The notes under the pieces are model-generated. The model was not told the DNA's origin and did no database searches. It saw only the letters and a list, made by a program, of their open reading frames with translations. Below, piece by piece: positions 34,646 through 44,049 of a stretch of 64,000 nt of DNA (position 1 is the first letter of the stretch; every line of letters starts with the position of its first letter). This DNA comes from Acrocarpospora catenulata (GTDB lineage: Bacteria; Actinomycetota; Actinomycetes; Streptosporangiales; Streptosporangiaceae): the NCBI RefSeq assembly GCF_018476525.1, contig NZ_JAHCST010000016.1, positions 1-64,000 of the forward strand, given 5' to 3'. The position numbers were made by a program, and so were the translations under genes.

Positions 34646-37600
34646 TCAGCTAACCAGTTTCCAGGGACCGTTAGGGTCGCCGGGGGCTTGGTTGCGGGTG
34701 TACCAGCCGGCGCGGAACGTCTTGCCGTTGTAGATCACAATGTCGCCGGCGTTGAATATCCGGGAGGCCGTCCAAGCCGTCCTGCCGTCCAGGGTCATGG
34801 CCAACTCCTGCCACGGCCCGTACGGGTCGCCCGGCGCCTGGTTCTTGGTGTACCAGGTAGCCAGGTAGACCTTGCCTTGATAACCGACCTTGTCGCCGGT
34901 GTTGTAGACCTTGGACGAGCTCCAGGCCGGCGGCAGCCGCACCGTGACGACGACGGTGGCCTGGGCCGGTGCGAAGTCGCCACTTCCGGTGTACGACACC
35001 GTGAAGGTGTGGTCTCCGGCCGCGAGACCCACGGGCAGGGTGAAGGTCGCGGAGCCGCCGGACAGCCCGGCCGAGCCGAGCACGGTGGATCCGTCGAGCA
35101 GTTGGACGGATCCGGTCACCGGTGAAGCGCTCGCCGTGACGTTGACCGTAACGGTGGCGGCGGTGCCCCAGTTCACTGGGGCCGCGGTCGCGGCCACGGT
35201 TGTCGTCGCCTTGCGCACGGTGTAGGTGCGCGCCCGCGTCGCGGTGTTGCCGGCGACGTCGTGCGCGGTCGCGGTGAGCGTGTGGGTGCCGACCTCGGTG
35301 CGGTAGCCGGTGACCTCGCAGCCGGCCGGACCGGACAGGCCATCGCTCGCCGTACAGGTAAGGGCTGGGGGAACGGACCCGAACTCGTGTGCGGAGCCGT
35401 CGGCTATGTCCCCAATCCAGGTGATTTCCGGCGGGGTGATGTCACGCCTGACCGTGACGGCCTGGGTGCCGGAAATGTTGCCCGCGCGGTCGTGTGCTCG
35501 GAAAAGGTAGGTGGTCTCGCCTTCGGGCGCGGCCAGCGGTTCGGTGTGTGCGGTCCAGTCACGGTCCGCGACGCGGTATTCGAGCGACGCCACGCCAGAG
35601 CGCTCGTCAACGGCCGCTGCCGAGACGGACACCGCACCGGTGAACCAGCCGCTGTCTCCGGTGGGGACGGCCGGATCGGTCGAGACCGTGACAATCGGGG
35701 CCGTCCGGTCGGGTGCCACATATCCATCCGGACACACGTCGGTGAGCCGGGAATCCTGCCCCGGCGCGTCGCCGGGTTCGAGGCTGAGCACGTGGCAGCC
35801 GGCAGGGACGTCGTCGACGCGCAGGTAACCCCGCTCGAACGTCGCCCGGGTGGCGATGCCATCGAGGTAGACCACGGGTTCGCCACTCTCCCTCGCGCCT
35901 GGTACGAAGACGCGGGCGACGGTGTTGCCGGGGATGCTCACCCCGATGTCGGTGCGGTCACCGGTTGTGTGGTGGGCGGCGCCGATGGTGCCCCGGAGCG
36001 TGGGCAGGCGAACCCCGGCCCAGTCGACGGCCGCCGGCTGCGGACGTACGTCCAAGGTCGCGTAGCCCGGGGTGGTGGGACGGATGCCGAACATGCCCTG
36101 GGGGATGTTGTAGGCGGGGGATGCCGCCCACGGGTGTGAGTAGGTGAGATTGCTCTTCAGGCTCGGGTCCCAGGCCTCCATCGTGGCGCCGGCGCCCAGC
36201 TTGATCATGTTCATCCAGCTGCGCAGCCCGGTGCTGGTCAGCAGCGCGTGCGCGGCATCGGCCCGGTCGCCGTTGTAGAGCGACTCGATCAGGAACGCGG
36301 CACAGTAGACGCTGCAGACCATGCCACGGCTCTCGATGTAGTCGGCCGTGCGCGCCGCCTGGTCGGCGTCGGCCAGCCCGAAGGCGGTGGCGAACACGCC
36401 CGCCTGGATGGCGTAGTGGTTGACGGGGGATCCGTCGCTGTTCAGGCCGTCACGGTAGGCGCCCTTCACCGGGTCGAACAGGCGGTCGTCGGCCGCCGCG
36501 CGAATGCGAGCCGCCGTCGCGGTGAAGGCGGTGGCGTCGGCGTCCTTGCCGACGGCGCGGGCGATGTCGGCCATGTCCAGGTAGCTCTGGTGGCCGATCG
36601 CGTTGATGACCGTGTTGTAGGGACGGAACACGTAACCGTCCCGCTCGCCGGCCGGCCAGTCCACGATGTCGCAGTCGGTACCGGTGCACCCGTCGGAGCG
36701 GGTGTCCTTCCTGATCAGGCCGGTACTGGCCTCGATCCACCCGCCGGGCAGCTTGGCCTTGAGCCTGTCGTAGTTCCGGACCAGTGCCTCGACGTCTCCG
36801 GTCTGCAGATAGCTGTCGTGGAAGGCCAGGATCGTGTACATCGGCCACTCGGTCGGCCAGGTGCGACGGGTGAGCAGGTAGTCCAGGGAGTAGTTGCCCA
36901 GCGTCGGGTCGCTGGAGACGAAGAAGTTCGCCATCATCTGCAGGTACGAGTCGGCCTCGTAAGCCCCGCGCTCACGCGTCCATGAGTCGACGTAGAGATT
37001 GTGGTTGGTCGCGTCCACGGTGTGCCGCGACAGCTGCCACACCTGGTTCAGCGCGCTGTCGGAGGAGGAGAACCGGGCGCCGTCGGCGTCATAGGGGTAG
37101 ACCTGTGCCAGTGCCGGGAAGGTGCGGGCGGTGAGACCGGTTGGCGCGCCGAGCACCTCGACGTAGCGGAACACGCGCATGCCCCAGGTCTCCAGGTGCT
37201 GCGGGCCGGCCCTCAGCGTCCACTTGTCCTGGTAGTTGTTGCCGGTGTTCATCGCGTACCGGACCGTCTGCGGCGCCGACAGCGCTTCACCGAACCTTAT
37301 GTCGAGCACCCGGCCGGCCTGGCCGTCGAGGTCCAGGCTCAGACCTCCGATCCAGGTACGGCCGTAGTCGATGAAGTAGTTGCCCGGAGTCTTCTCCACG
37401 ACGACGTCGGGGTACTTGAGCTGGTGCTTGACCTTGGCCGTCGGCGTGGCCTGAAGGTCCGCGAAGTTGCTTTTCACCTCGGCCGGAACCCACGCGGAGT
37501 CGTCGTACGCGGGCTGGTCGAAGCCGGTGGGGAACACGGCGGACTGGATGTTCTCCTTCGGTGCCGTGTAGAAGCTGGTGCCGATGCTCCCGGCCGCCGG

Positions 37601-39001
37601 GTAGACGCCGGCGCCGTTGTAGCCCGTCCACCCCGGACCGGTGCCGAACGTCTGGCGCGAGCGGTCGGCGTACTCGACCACCAGGTAGGCCTGGAACCGC
37701 TTGTCCGAGGTCGTGTACGCGATCGCGCCGAGCGCGTTGGTCTCGCCGCTGCGCAGCAGCCGGGTTACATCGAACCCGTCGTACCGGGTCTCACCGGAGA
37801 TGGGCTGGGTGGGGCCGAGGCCGACGAACGACCCGTTCAACCACAGCTTGTAGACGAACTGGCGCGCCGGGGCCGTTGAGGACCCGGTGGCGTACAGCGT
37901 GGCCCACGCGATCTGCTTCGCCTGAAGGTCCACCTCACCGCGGAGGAAGGCCCAGTCGGTGGAGGAGGCGTCCAGCACACAGTTCTGGTTGACGCCGATC
38001 GCGAGCCGCCCGTCGGTGACAGTGCCGCAGGCGAAGCCGGCCGATGGCTGGCTGAAGGAGTTCTGGTAGAGCACCTTGCCGGTCGAGGAGGTGACCTTGA
38101 GATCATCCCAGCTGTTGGTCTCGGACAGGCCGGTGCGAAAACCGATCTTGCCGCTGGCGTAGGTCGAGGACACCGTGGTGACGTCGACCTGCGCCCCGTC
38201 GAGGTAGGTGGTGATTATGTTCCCGGCCGCCTCGATCTTGAAGGCGTAGGTGGTGCCGGTTACCAGGGTGCGACCCAGGGGAACGGACTTGAGCTGGGTG
38301 AACGTACTTCCGGCGCGGGTGTGCGGAGCGAGGGTGTTGACGCCGTTTCCGCGGAACTGCCACATCAGGTAGTTGCTGGCGTCGCGGGCGCGCAGCACGA
38401 TCGTCGCGTTCTGGGCGGTGATCCGGAAGTTGCCCTCCAGGCTGTAGTCGGTCCAGTCCCCGGCGTCGGTGCGGTCCGCGGCGATCCAGATGGGCTTGGA
38501 GTCACCCCAGGTCTGACCTGCCGCGGTGCCGAAGCGTGCGGGCGCCGACCAGTCGGACACCGCGTTCCCCGTCCACGTGCGGACGCGCCAGAGGTAGCTC
38601 TCGGCCGCGGTCAGGGCCGACCCGCCGTAGGCGAGGTTGACGCTGGCGGAAGACTCCACCTTCCCCGAGTCCCAGACGTCGTCGACGCCCAATTCGTCGG
38701 CGTTCTCCGCCACCTGCACCTGGTAGGCGGTCTGCCGGGCGGCTCCGACCTGCCATCCAAGGAGCGGCGCGGTCAGGTTCGCGACATCACGCGGCGAGGG
38801 TAACTGCCCCACCGTGAGATCGGTGGGAGGCTGCGGCCCATCCCACGGCGGCACCGACGCCGACGCCGCGTCTACTCGGGTCAAAAGGGTGATCAACAGG
38901 CTGACCAGCAGAAAACAGAGGCCTGCTGACTTCTTCACGAGGCGCTGACGACGGCGTCTCCCACCGGCCGGATCTTTCCCCGGCACACTGCCTTCTCGCA
39001 T
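34646..39001 (-). CDS. Secreted multidomain GH78 alpha-L-rhamnosidase
   Basis: The 1451-residue protein starts with a long basic signal peptide (hydrophobic core about residues 26-40, cleavage near DAASAS). It continues with beta-sandwich N-terminal domains, including a lectin-like part at about 160-330, and a GH78 catalytic region at about 640-1010 (VDSWTRERGAYEADSYLQ, EWPMYTILAFHDSYLQTGD, MEAWDPSL, SHPWAASPAYNIPQGMFGI). Then come Ig-like and OmpL47-like domains (about 1110-1355) and two C-terminal CBM5/12-like repeats (about 1360-1451, each with WYT-NQAPGDP-GPW). It should cut terminal rhamnose from plant or microbial polymers outside the cell. A LacI-type operator lies just upstream of the start. 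Confidence 0.9.
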   Translation of the reverse strand: MREGSVPGKDPAGGRRRRQRLVKKSAGLCFLLVSLLITLLTRVDAASASVPPWDGPQPPTDLTVGQLPSPRDVANLTAPLLGWQVGAARQTAYQVQVAENADELGVDDVWDSGKVESSASVNLAYGGSALTAAESYLWRVRTWTGNAVSDWSAPARFGTAAGQTWGDSKPIWIAADRTDAGDWTDYSLEGNFRITAQNATIVLRARDASNYLMWQFRGNGVNTLAPHTRAGSTFTQLKSVPLGRTLVTGTTYAFKIEAAGNIITTYLDGAQVDVTTVSSTYASGKIGFRTGLSETNSWDDLKVTSSTGKVLYQNSFSQPSAGFACGTVTDGRLAIGVNQNCVLDASSTDWAFLRGEVDLQAKQIAWATLYATGSSTAPARQFVYKLWLNGSFVGLGPTQPISGETRYDGFDVTRLLRSGETNALGAIAYTTSDKRFQAYLVVEYADRSRQTFGTGPGWTGYNGAGVYPAAGSIGTSFYTAPKENIQSAVFPTGFDQPAYDDSAWVPAEVKSNFADLQATPTAKVKHQLKYPDVVVEKTPGNYFIDYGRTWIGGLSLDLDGQAGRVLDIRFGEALSAPQTVRYAMNTGNNYQDKWTLRAGPQHLETWGMRVFRYVEVLGAPTGLTARTFPALAQVYPYDADGARFSSSDSALNQVWQLSRHTVDATNHNLYVDSWTRERGAYEADSYLQMMANFFVSSDPTLGNYSLDYLLTRRTWPTEWPMYTILAFHDSYLQTGDVEALVRNYDRLKAKLPGGWIEASTGLIRKDTRSDGCTGTDCDIVDWPAGERDGYVFRPYNTVINAIGHQSYLDMADIARAVGKDADATAFTATAARIRAAADDRLFDPVKGAYRDGLNSDGSPVNHYAIQAGVFATAFGLADADQAARTADYIESRGMVCSVYCAAFLIESLYNGDRADAAHALLTSTGLRSWMNMIKLGAGATMEAWDPSLKSNLTYSHPWAASPAYNIPQGMFGIRPTTPGYATLDVRPQPAAVDWAGVRLPTLRGTIGAAHHTTGDRTDIGVSIPGNTVARVFVPGARESGEPVVYLDGIATRATFERGYLRVDDVPAGCHVLSLEPGDAPGQDSRLTDVCPDGYVAPDRTAPIVTVSTDPAVPTGDSGWFTGAVSVSAAAVDERSGVASLEYRVADRDWTAHTEPLAAPEGETTYLFRAHDRAGNISGTQAVTVRRDITPPEITWIGDIADGSAHEFGSVPPALTCTASDGLSGPAGCEVTGYRTEVGTHTLTATAHDVAGNTATRARTYTVRKATTTVAATAAPVNWGTAATVTVNVTASASPVTGSVQLLDGSTVLGSAGLSGGSATFTLPVGLAAGDHTFTVSYTGSGDFAPAQATVVVTVRLPPAWSSSKVYNTGDKVGYQGKVYLATWYTKNQAPGDPYGPWQELAMTLDGRTAWTASRIFNAGDIVIYNGKTFRAGWYTRNQAPGDPNGPWKLVS

Positions 39002-39015
39002 GAGGAGCCTTCTCC

Positions 39016-39029
39016 TTGAATCGTTTCAA
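39016..39029. promoter_or_regulatory. LacI-type operator before the rhamnosidase gene
   Basis: TTGAATCGTTTCAA differs at one position from the symmetric TTGAAACGTTTCAA. It lies 15 bases upstream of the rhamnosidase start, in the leader region. It matches the operators at 40299 and 40433. Confidence 0.7.
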
Positions 39030-39181
39030 AGAAGTTACGGCGGTGCGCCCCAGGCCACAAGCAGCGACGGTGAAATTGACCGAAATCGGCCATATCGGTC
39101 AGCCGACCAGGCCGTTTCCGTTTGAACAGGGCAGAGGCCGACGATCGGATCGCCGGCCGTGACTCGATGCGGGGCCCGCGC

Positions 39182-40225
39182 TCACCCGGCCGAGGAGGTC
39201 CGGGAACGGCGCCGGGCCGGGCGGCTGCTGGACGCCCGTACCACCAGCTCGGGCTGGAAGACCACGTGCCGGTGCTCGTGCCCGCCGTCGGACTCGATCT
39301 CCTCCAGCAGCAGCTGGGTGGCGGTACGGCCGAGTTGCTCGCGCGGTTGCCGTACCGAGGACAGCGGCACGGCCGCCGCCGCGGCGAACTCGATGTCGTC
39401 GTAGCCGACGATCGCGAAGTCCTGCGGCACCTTCACGCCGCGCTGGGTCATCTCCTGTAACACGCCCAGGGCGAGCAGATCGTTGGCGCAGAAGGCGGCG
39501 GTCGGCCGCTCGGCGGGGGGCATGCCGGCGATCTGCCCGGCGGCCTGGCGACCCGAGGCGACGGTGAGGTTGGGCGTGCTGACCACGACCAGGTCGGCCG
39601 CCTCGCCGAGGGCCAGCTTGATTCCCTCGTGCCGGTCGGCGACCTGCTGGATCGTCATGGGCCCGCCCACGAAAGCGATCTCGCGGTGGCCCTGGGCACG
39701 CAGATGCTCGCCGGCCAGGCGGCCGCCGAGCACGTCGTTGACGGCGACCGAGCAGCGGTTGTGCCACCCGGAGCCGCGGTCGACCAGCACCACCGGTGTG
39801 CCGCGGTCGATCAGCTTCTCCAGGCGTGAGTTGCGGGTGTCGTCCACCGGCGTGATGAGCACGCCGCGGACGCGTTGCTCCTCCAGCAGGTCCAGGTGCC
39901 GGTGCTCGCGGTCGGCGTCCTCACCACTGTTGCAGACCACGACCATGACCCCGTGCTCCTCGGCCGCGCTCTCGGCTCCCCGCACGACATCGGTGAAGAA
40001 GGGGTTGGCCACGTCGAGCACGACGATGGCGATCTGACGGCTGCTGCCGGCGCGCAACTGCCGAGCTGAGTCGTTGCGCACGTAGCCGAGTTCGGCGATC
40101 GCGTCCAGGACCCGTTTCCGGGTGGCCTCGGCCACCCGTTCGGGTTGGTTGAGGACGTTGCTGACGGTACCCAGTGAGACGCCCGCGCGCCGGGCGACCT
40201 CCTTGATGCTCGTGGTCGTCGTCAT
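39182..40225 (-). CDS. LacI-family regulator of the rhamnose genes
   Basis: The 347-residue protein has the LacI headpiece (IKEVARRAGVSLGTVSNVLNQPERVAEATRKRVLDAI, residues about 7-43) with hinge ARQLRAGSS and a periplasmic-binding-type effector domain (VVLDVANPFFTDVVRGAE, AFCANDLLALGVL, FAIVGYDDIEFAAAAAVPLSSVRQP). It lies between the rhamnosidase gene and the divergent importer operon. Operators of the TGAAACGTTTCA type occur before both and before its own gene, so it probably represses all three units until rhamnose or a derivative binds. Confidence 0.92.
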   Translation of the reverse strand: MTTTTSIKEVARRAGVSLGTVSNVLNQPERVAEATRKRVLDAIAELGYVRNDSARQLRAGSSRQIAIVVLDVANPFFTDVVRGAESAAEEHGVMVVVCNSGEDADREHRHLDLLEEQRVRGVLITPVDDTRNSRLEKLIDRGTPVVLVDRGSGWHNRCSVAVNDVLGGRLAGEHLRAQGHREIAFVGGPMTIQQVADRHEGIKLALGEAADLVVVSTPNLTVASGRQAAGQIAGMPPAERPTAAFCANDLLALGVLQEMTQRGVKVPQDFAIVGYDDIEFAAAAAVPLSSVRQPREQLGRTATQLLLEEIESDGGHEHRHVVFQPELVVRASSSRPARRRSRTSSAG

Positions 40226-40298
40226 GCCGGCTCAGTGACTCCCGGAGATGGTGCCAGGCGGCGGTCCGTTCGGACGCGTCTGGTCGTCGTCGCGTGAC

Positions 40299-40310
40299 TG
40301 AAACGTGTCA
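40299..40310. promoter_or_regulatory. LacI-type operator before the regulator gene
   Basis: TGAAACGTGTCA matches 11 of 12 positions of the perfect palindrome at 40433 and lies 74 bases upstream of the LacI gene start, fitting autoregulation. Confidence 0.6.
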
Positions 40311-40386
40311 ACCGAATGCACCCTCCCTACGGCGCGGCTACGCATCGCCGAATGAATGTAACGAATCCGTAACTCCGCGGAAACCG

Positions 40387-40444
40387 TTGAAGATGGCGAA
40401 CTCGCCTCCTATTATCGCCACAACGGAGTCATTGAAACGTTTCA
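40387..40444 (+). promoter_or_regulatory. Promoter and perfect LacI operator of the rhamnose importer operon
   Basis: TTGAAG (40387-40392) and TATTAT (40410-40415) are separated by 17 bases, a good sigma-70-type promoter. The predicted start near 40421 is followed by TGAAACGTTTCA at 40433-40444, a perfect 12-base palindrome, placed to block elongation or promoter escape. The first gene starts 32 bases further on. Confidence 0.72.
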
Positions 40445-40475
40445 TTAGACAGGTGTCTGAAATGGGGTTGCTCAG

Positions 40476-41975
40476 GTGGCCACACCGCTGCTCGCCCTCA
40501 GCGGCGTAAGCAAGTCCTTCGGCGCCGTCGCGGCGCTGCGCGACGTGCGCCTGGAACTGTACAGCGGCGAGGCGCACGCGCTGGTCGGCGAGAACGGCGC
40601 CGGTAAGTCCACCCTCGTCAAGATCCTTGCGGGAGTGCACGCCCCGGACCAGGGCACGCTCACCCTGGACGGGCGGCCGGTGACCCTTGGCAACCCCGCC
40701 GATGCCCGGGCCGCCGGTATCGCGGTCATCTACCAGGAACCCACGCTGTTCCCAGATCTGTCGGTGGCCGAGAACATCTTCATGGGACGCCAGCCGCTGC
40801 GCAGCCTGCGACGCATCGCCTCCGCCGAGATGCGCGCACGCGCGATCGAGTTGTGTGAACGGCTGGGCGTACCCCTGGATCCGGACCGGCCGGCCCGTGG
40901 CCTGTCCATCGCCGACCAGCAGATCGTCGAGATCGCCAAGGCGCTCTCGCTCGACGCCCGGGTGCTGGTGATGGACGAGCCGACCGCCGCCCTGTCCGGC
41001 GTCGAGGTCGAGCGGCTGTTCACCGTGGCCCGCTCGCTGCGCGACTCCGGCACCGCCGTGCTGTTCATCTCCCACCGCTTCGATGAGGTCTTCGCGCTCT
41101 GTCAGCGCGTCACCGTCATGCGGGACGGCCGCTGGGTCTCCACCGACCCGGCCGCGGATCTCTCGGTGGACGAGGTGGTGCGCCGCATGGTCGGCAGGGA
41201 GGTCACCTCGCTGTTCCCGAAGGAGCCCGCCACGGTGGGCGAGCCCCGGCTTGAAGTACGCGGGCTGACCCGCCACGGGAGCTTCGCCGACGTCAGCTTC
41301 ACGGTGCGCGGCGGCGAGATCGTCGCCCTGGCCGGGCTGGTCGGCGCCGGCCGCAGCGAGGTCAGCCGGGCGATCTTCGGGGTGGACCCCTACGACGCCG
41401 GTCAGGTGTGCGTGGACGGCAAGCGGCTGCCGCGCGGCGACACCGCCGCCGCCATCGAGGCGGGACTTGCGCTGGTGCCGGAGGACCGCCGGCAGCAAGG
41501 GCTGGTCATGGAGTTGTCGGTGGAACGCAATGCGACCCTGCCGCGGCGGTGGGCGCTGACCCGGATGGGGTTGTTGTTCGGCGGCGCCGAGCGCCGCGCC
41601 GCCGGCACCTGGGCCGAACGGCTGCAGGTCAAGGCGGCCCGGCTGAGTGACGCCGTGTCCACGCTGTCAGGCGGCAACCAGCAGAAGGTCGTGCTCGCCA
41701 AGTGGCTGGCGACGCACCCGCGCGTGCTGATCGTGGATGAGCCCACCCGGGGCATCGATGTGGGCACCAAGTCAGAGGTGCACCGGTTGCTGTCCCGGCT
41801 GGCCGGCGACGGTGTCGCGGTGCTGATGGTCTCCAGCGAACTCCCCGAGGTGCTCGGCATGGCCGATCGCGTCCTGGTGATGCACGAGGGCCGCCTGGCC
41901 GCCGACATCCCCCGAGACCGCGCCGACGAGGAATCGGTCATGTTGGCGGCGACGGGTCAGGGAGGCCGGTCATGA
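40476..41975 (+). CDS. rhaT: Rhamnose ABC importer ATPase (duplicated domains)
   Basis: The 499-residue protein has two ABC domains typical of carbohydrate CUT2 importers: Walker [10 protein letters not shown] at 38-46, [15 protein letters not shown] as the first signature, [10 protein letters not shown] as Walker B, and a second half with LVGAGRSEV and [15 protein letters not shown]. The second Walker A is degenerate, as usual in CUT2 ATPases. The GTG start is the first after the operator. The neighbouring isomerase and kinase point to L-rhamnose. The symbol follows the rhizobial RhaSTPQ system; this is inferred from context. Confidence 0.9.
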   Translation: MATPLLALSGVSKSFGAVAALRDVRLELYSGEAHALVGENGAGKSTLVKILAGVHAPDQGTLTLDGRPVTLGNPADARAAGIAVIYQEPTLFPDLSVAENIFMGRQPLRSLRRIASAEMRARAIELCERLGVPLDPDRPARGLSIADQQIVEIAKALSLDARVLVMDEPTAALSGVEVERLFTVARSLRDSGTAVLFISHRFDEVFALCQRVTVMRDGRWVSTDPAADLSVDEVVRRMVGREVTSLFPKEPATVGEPRLEVRGLTRHGSFADVSFTVRGGEIVALAGLVGAGRSEVSRAIFGVDPYDAGQVCVDGKRLPRGDTAAAIEAGLALVPEDRRQQGLVMELSVERNATLPRRWALTRMGLLFGGAERRAAGTWAERLQVKAARLSDAVSTLSGGNQQKVVLAKWLATHPRVLIVDEPTRGIDVGTKSEVHRLLSRLAGDGVAVLMVSSELPEVLGMADRVLVMHEGRLAADIPRDRADEESVMLAATGQGGRS

Positions 41976-43003
41976 CGATGCTCAAGACACCGCCCGCCGC
42001 CCGTGTCGGCGGTGGGGCCCGCCTCGCGCGGCGCGCCTTCGTGGTACGCGAGATGGGCATCCTGCTCGCCCTGGCACTGCTGATCGGGATCACGGCCGCC
42101 ACCAACCCCCGCTTTCTCGGCGCCCAGAGCGTCAAGGACCTGCTCCTCGGCTCGACGATTCTGGCCATCCTGGCCGTCGGCCAGGCCATTGTGATCATCA
42201 CCCGCAATGTCGATCTGTCGGTCGGATCCGTCCTCGGCCTGTCGGCCTTCGCCACCGGCAGCCTCTTCGTCGCCGCTCCGGGCCTGCCGATCCCCTTGGT
42301 GATCCTCATCGGAACGGTGCTCGGCGCGGCCTGCGGAGCGATCAACGGCGGCCTGATCGCCGCCGCCCGCGTGCCGGCCCTCGTGGTGACCCTCGGCACG
42401 CTGTACGTGTTCCGCGGTGTCGACTACATGTGGGCCACCAGCCGGCAGATCAACGCCGCCGACATGCCACCCGGGTTCCTGGGCATGGGCACGGCCACCG
42501 TGCTGGGCGTTCCGGTGCTGACCCTGTTCGCCGTCGCGGTGCTGCTGGTCGTCGGCTACTACCTGCGGTCCTACCGCAGTGGCCGCGAACTCTACGCGAT
42601 CGGTTCCGATCCCGCCGCGGCCCGTCTGCTGGGCATCCCGGTGGGGCGGCGAGTGTTCGCCGCGTTCGTCGCCAGCGGCGCCCTGGCCGGTCTGGCCGGC
42701 GTCCTGTACGCGGCCCGCTTCGGCACCCTCGACGCCAACGCCGGAACCGGCCTGGAACTCAACGTGGTCGCCGCGGTCGTCGTCGGCGGCGTGGCGATCT
42801 TCGGCGGCAGCGGATCGGTCTACGGGGCCGCGCTCGGCGCCGTCCTGCTGACGACCATCGGCGCCGCACTGCCGACGCTGGGCGTCAACCCGTTCTGGCA
42901 GCGGGCCGCGGTCGGGGCACTGATCCTGGCCGCCATCGGGCTGGACCGCGCACTGGCCGCTCGGCTCGGGCGCAGCTTGCGAGGAAGGAACACTCATGTC
43001 TGA
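41972..43003 (+). CDS. rhaP: Rhamnose ABC importer permease
   Basis: The 343-residue protein is a CUT2 (RbsC-like) permease with about eight to ten helices, the motif [22 protein letters not shown], and [38 protein letters not shown]. The ATG overlaps the ATPase stop as ATGA, and its own stop overlaps the next gene by eight bases. It forms half of the channel. Confidence 0.9.
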   Translation: MTMLKTPPAARVGGGARLARRAFVVREMGILLALALLIGITAATNPRFLGAQSVKDLLLGSTILAILAVGQAIVIITRNVDLSVGSVLGLSAFATGSLFVAAPGLPIPLVILIGTVLGAACGAINGGLIAAARVPALVVTLGTLYVFRGVDYMWATSRQINAADMPPGFLGMGTATVLGVPVLTLFAVAVLLVVGYYLRSYRSGRELYAIGSDPAAARLLGIPVGRRVFAAFVASGALAGLAGVLYAARFGTLDANAGTGLELNVVAAVVVGGVAIFGGSGSVYGAALGAVLLTTIGAALPTLGVNPFWQRAAVGALILAAIGLDRALAARLGRSLRGRNTHV

Positions 43004-44009
43004 GCCTGCCGTGCGGGTGCGGTCCGCACTCGGCTCGTGGGACGCGATCGTGCTGATCGCGGTGGTGGCCGTGGCCGTTGTCGGCGCGCTCACCATCGAC
43101 GGCGTCGCCAGCCCCCGGTTCTGGCGGTTCGTGACCCTGGAGGCCATCCCGATCGCGTTGATCGCGCTGCCCATGACGCTGGTCGTCATCACCGGCGAGA
43201 TCGACCTGTCGGTCGCCAGCGTGCTCGGCCTCACCTGCACCGTCATGGGCCAGCTGTGGGTGTGGGGCGTCTCGTCGCTGCCGCTCATCATCGCGCTGTG
43301 CCTGTTGCTGGGCGCCGTGCTCGGCGCGGTCAACGGCCTGTTCGTCACGGGGTTCGGCCTGCCGTCCCTGGCGGTGACGATCGGCACCCTCGCGCTCTAC
43401 CGCGGCCTCGCCTACGTCGTGCTCGGCGACCGGGCCGTGGCCGACTATCCGGCGGAGTGGACGAACTCGGCCATCGCCCCGATCCCCGGCACCACCATCC
43501 CGTGGATGATCCTCGTCGTCGCCGTCCTGGCCGTCGCCTTCGGGGTCCTGCTGCACGCCACCCCCATCGGCCGGGGCCTGTACGCGATGGGCAACAACGC
43601 CGAGGCGGCCCGGTTCGCCGGCATCTCCGTCGTGCGTACCAAGTTCTGGCTGTTCGCGGCGACCGGAGCGATGTCGGCGCTGGCCGGTGTCTTCTGGACG
43701 CTGCGGTTCGCCAGCGCCCGGGCCGACAACGGCAGCGGGCTCGAACTCGCCGTCGTGGCGGCCGTACTGCTCGGCGGCGTCTCCATCTTCGGCGGCCGGG
43801 GCGGACTGCTGGGGGTGATCGCCGCGGTGGCCCTGCTCGGCGTCCTGCGCAACGCGCTGCAACTGGCCTACGTACCGGCCAACACCCTCACGATCATCAC
43901 CGGCTCGCTGCTGATCGCCTCCGTGGTCGGCCCCAACGTCGTCGGCATGCTCCGCGAGCGGCTACGCCGACGGCGACCGGCCACCCCGACCCCCTCGGCC
44001 TCCACCTGA
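42996..44009 (+). CDS. rhaQ: Rhamnose ABC importer permease, second subunit
   Basis: The 337-residue protein is a second CUT2 permease (MTLVVITGEIDLSVASVLGLTC, then GISVVRTKFWLFAATGAMSALAGVFWTLRF). Two distinct permeases are typical of rhamnose and autoinducer-2 importers, unlike ribose systems with one. It overlaps the previous gene by eight bases and ends 40 bases before the binding-protein gene. Confidence 0.9.
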   Translation: MSEPAVRVRSALGSWDAIVLIAVVAVAVVGALTIDGVASPRFWRFVTLEAIPIALIALPMTLVVITGEIDLSVASVLGLTCTVMGQLWVWGVSSLPLIIALCLLLGAVLGAVNGLFVTGFGLPSLAVTIGTLALYRGLAYVVLGDRAVADYPAEWTNSAIAPIPGTTIPWMILVVAVLAVAFGVLLHATPIGRGLYAMGNNAEAARFAGISVVRTKFWLFAATGAMSALAGVFWTLRFASARADNGSGLELAVVAAVLLGGVSIFGGRGGLLGVIAAVALLGVLRNALQLAYVPANTLTIITGSLLIASVVGPNVVGMLRERLRRRRPATPTPSAST

Positions 44010-44049
44010 GCCGCCTCATGCGGCCATCGATGAAAGGAACCCCCCAGAA

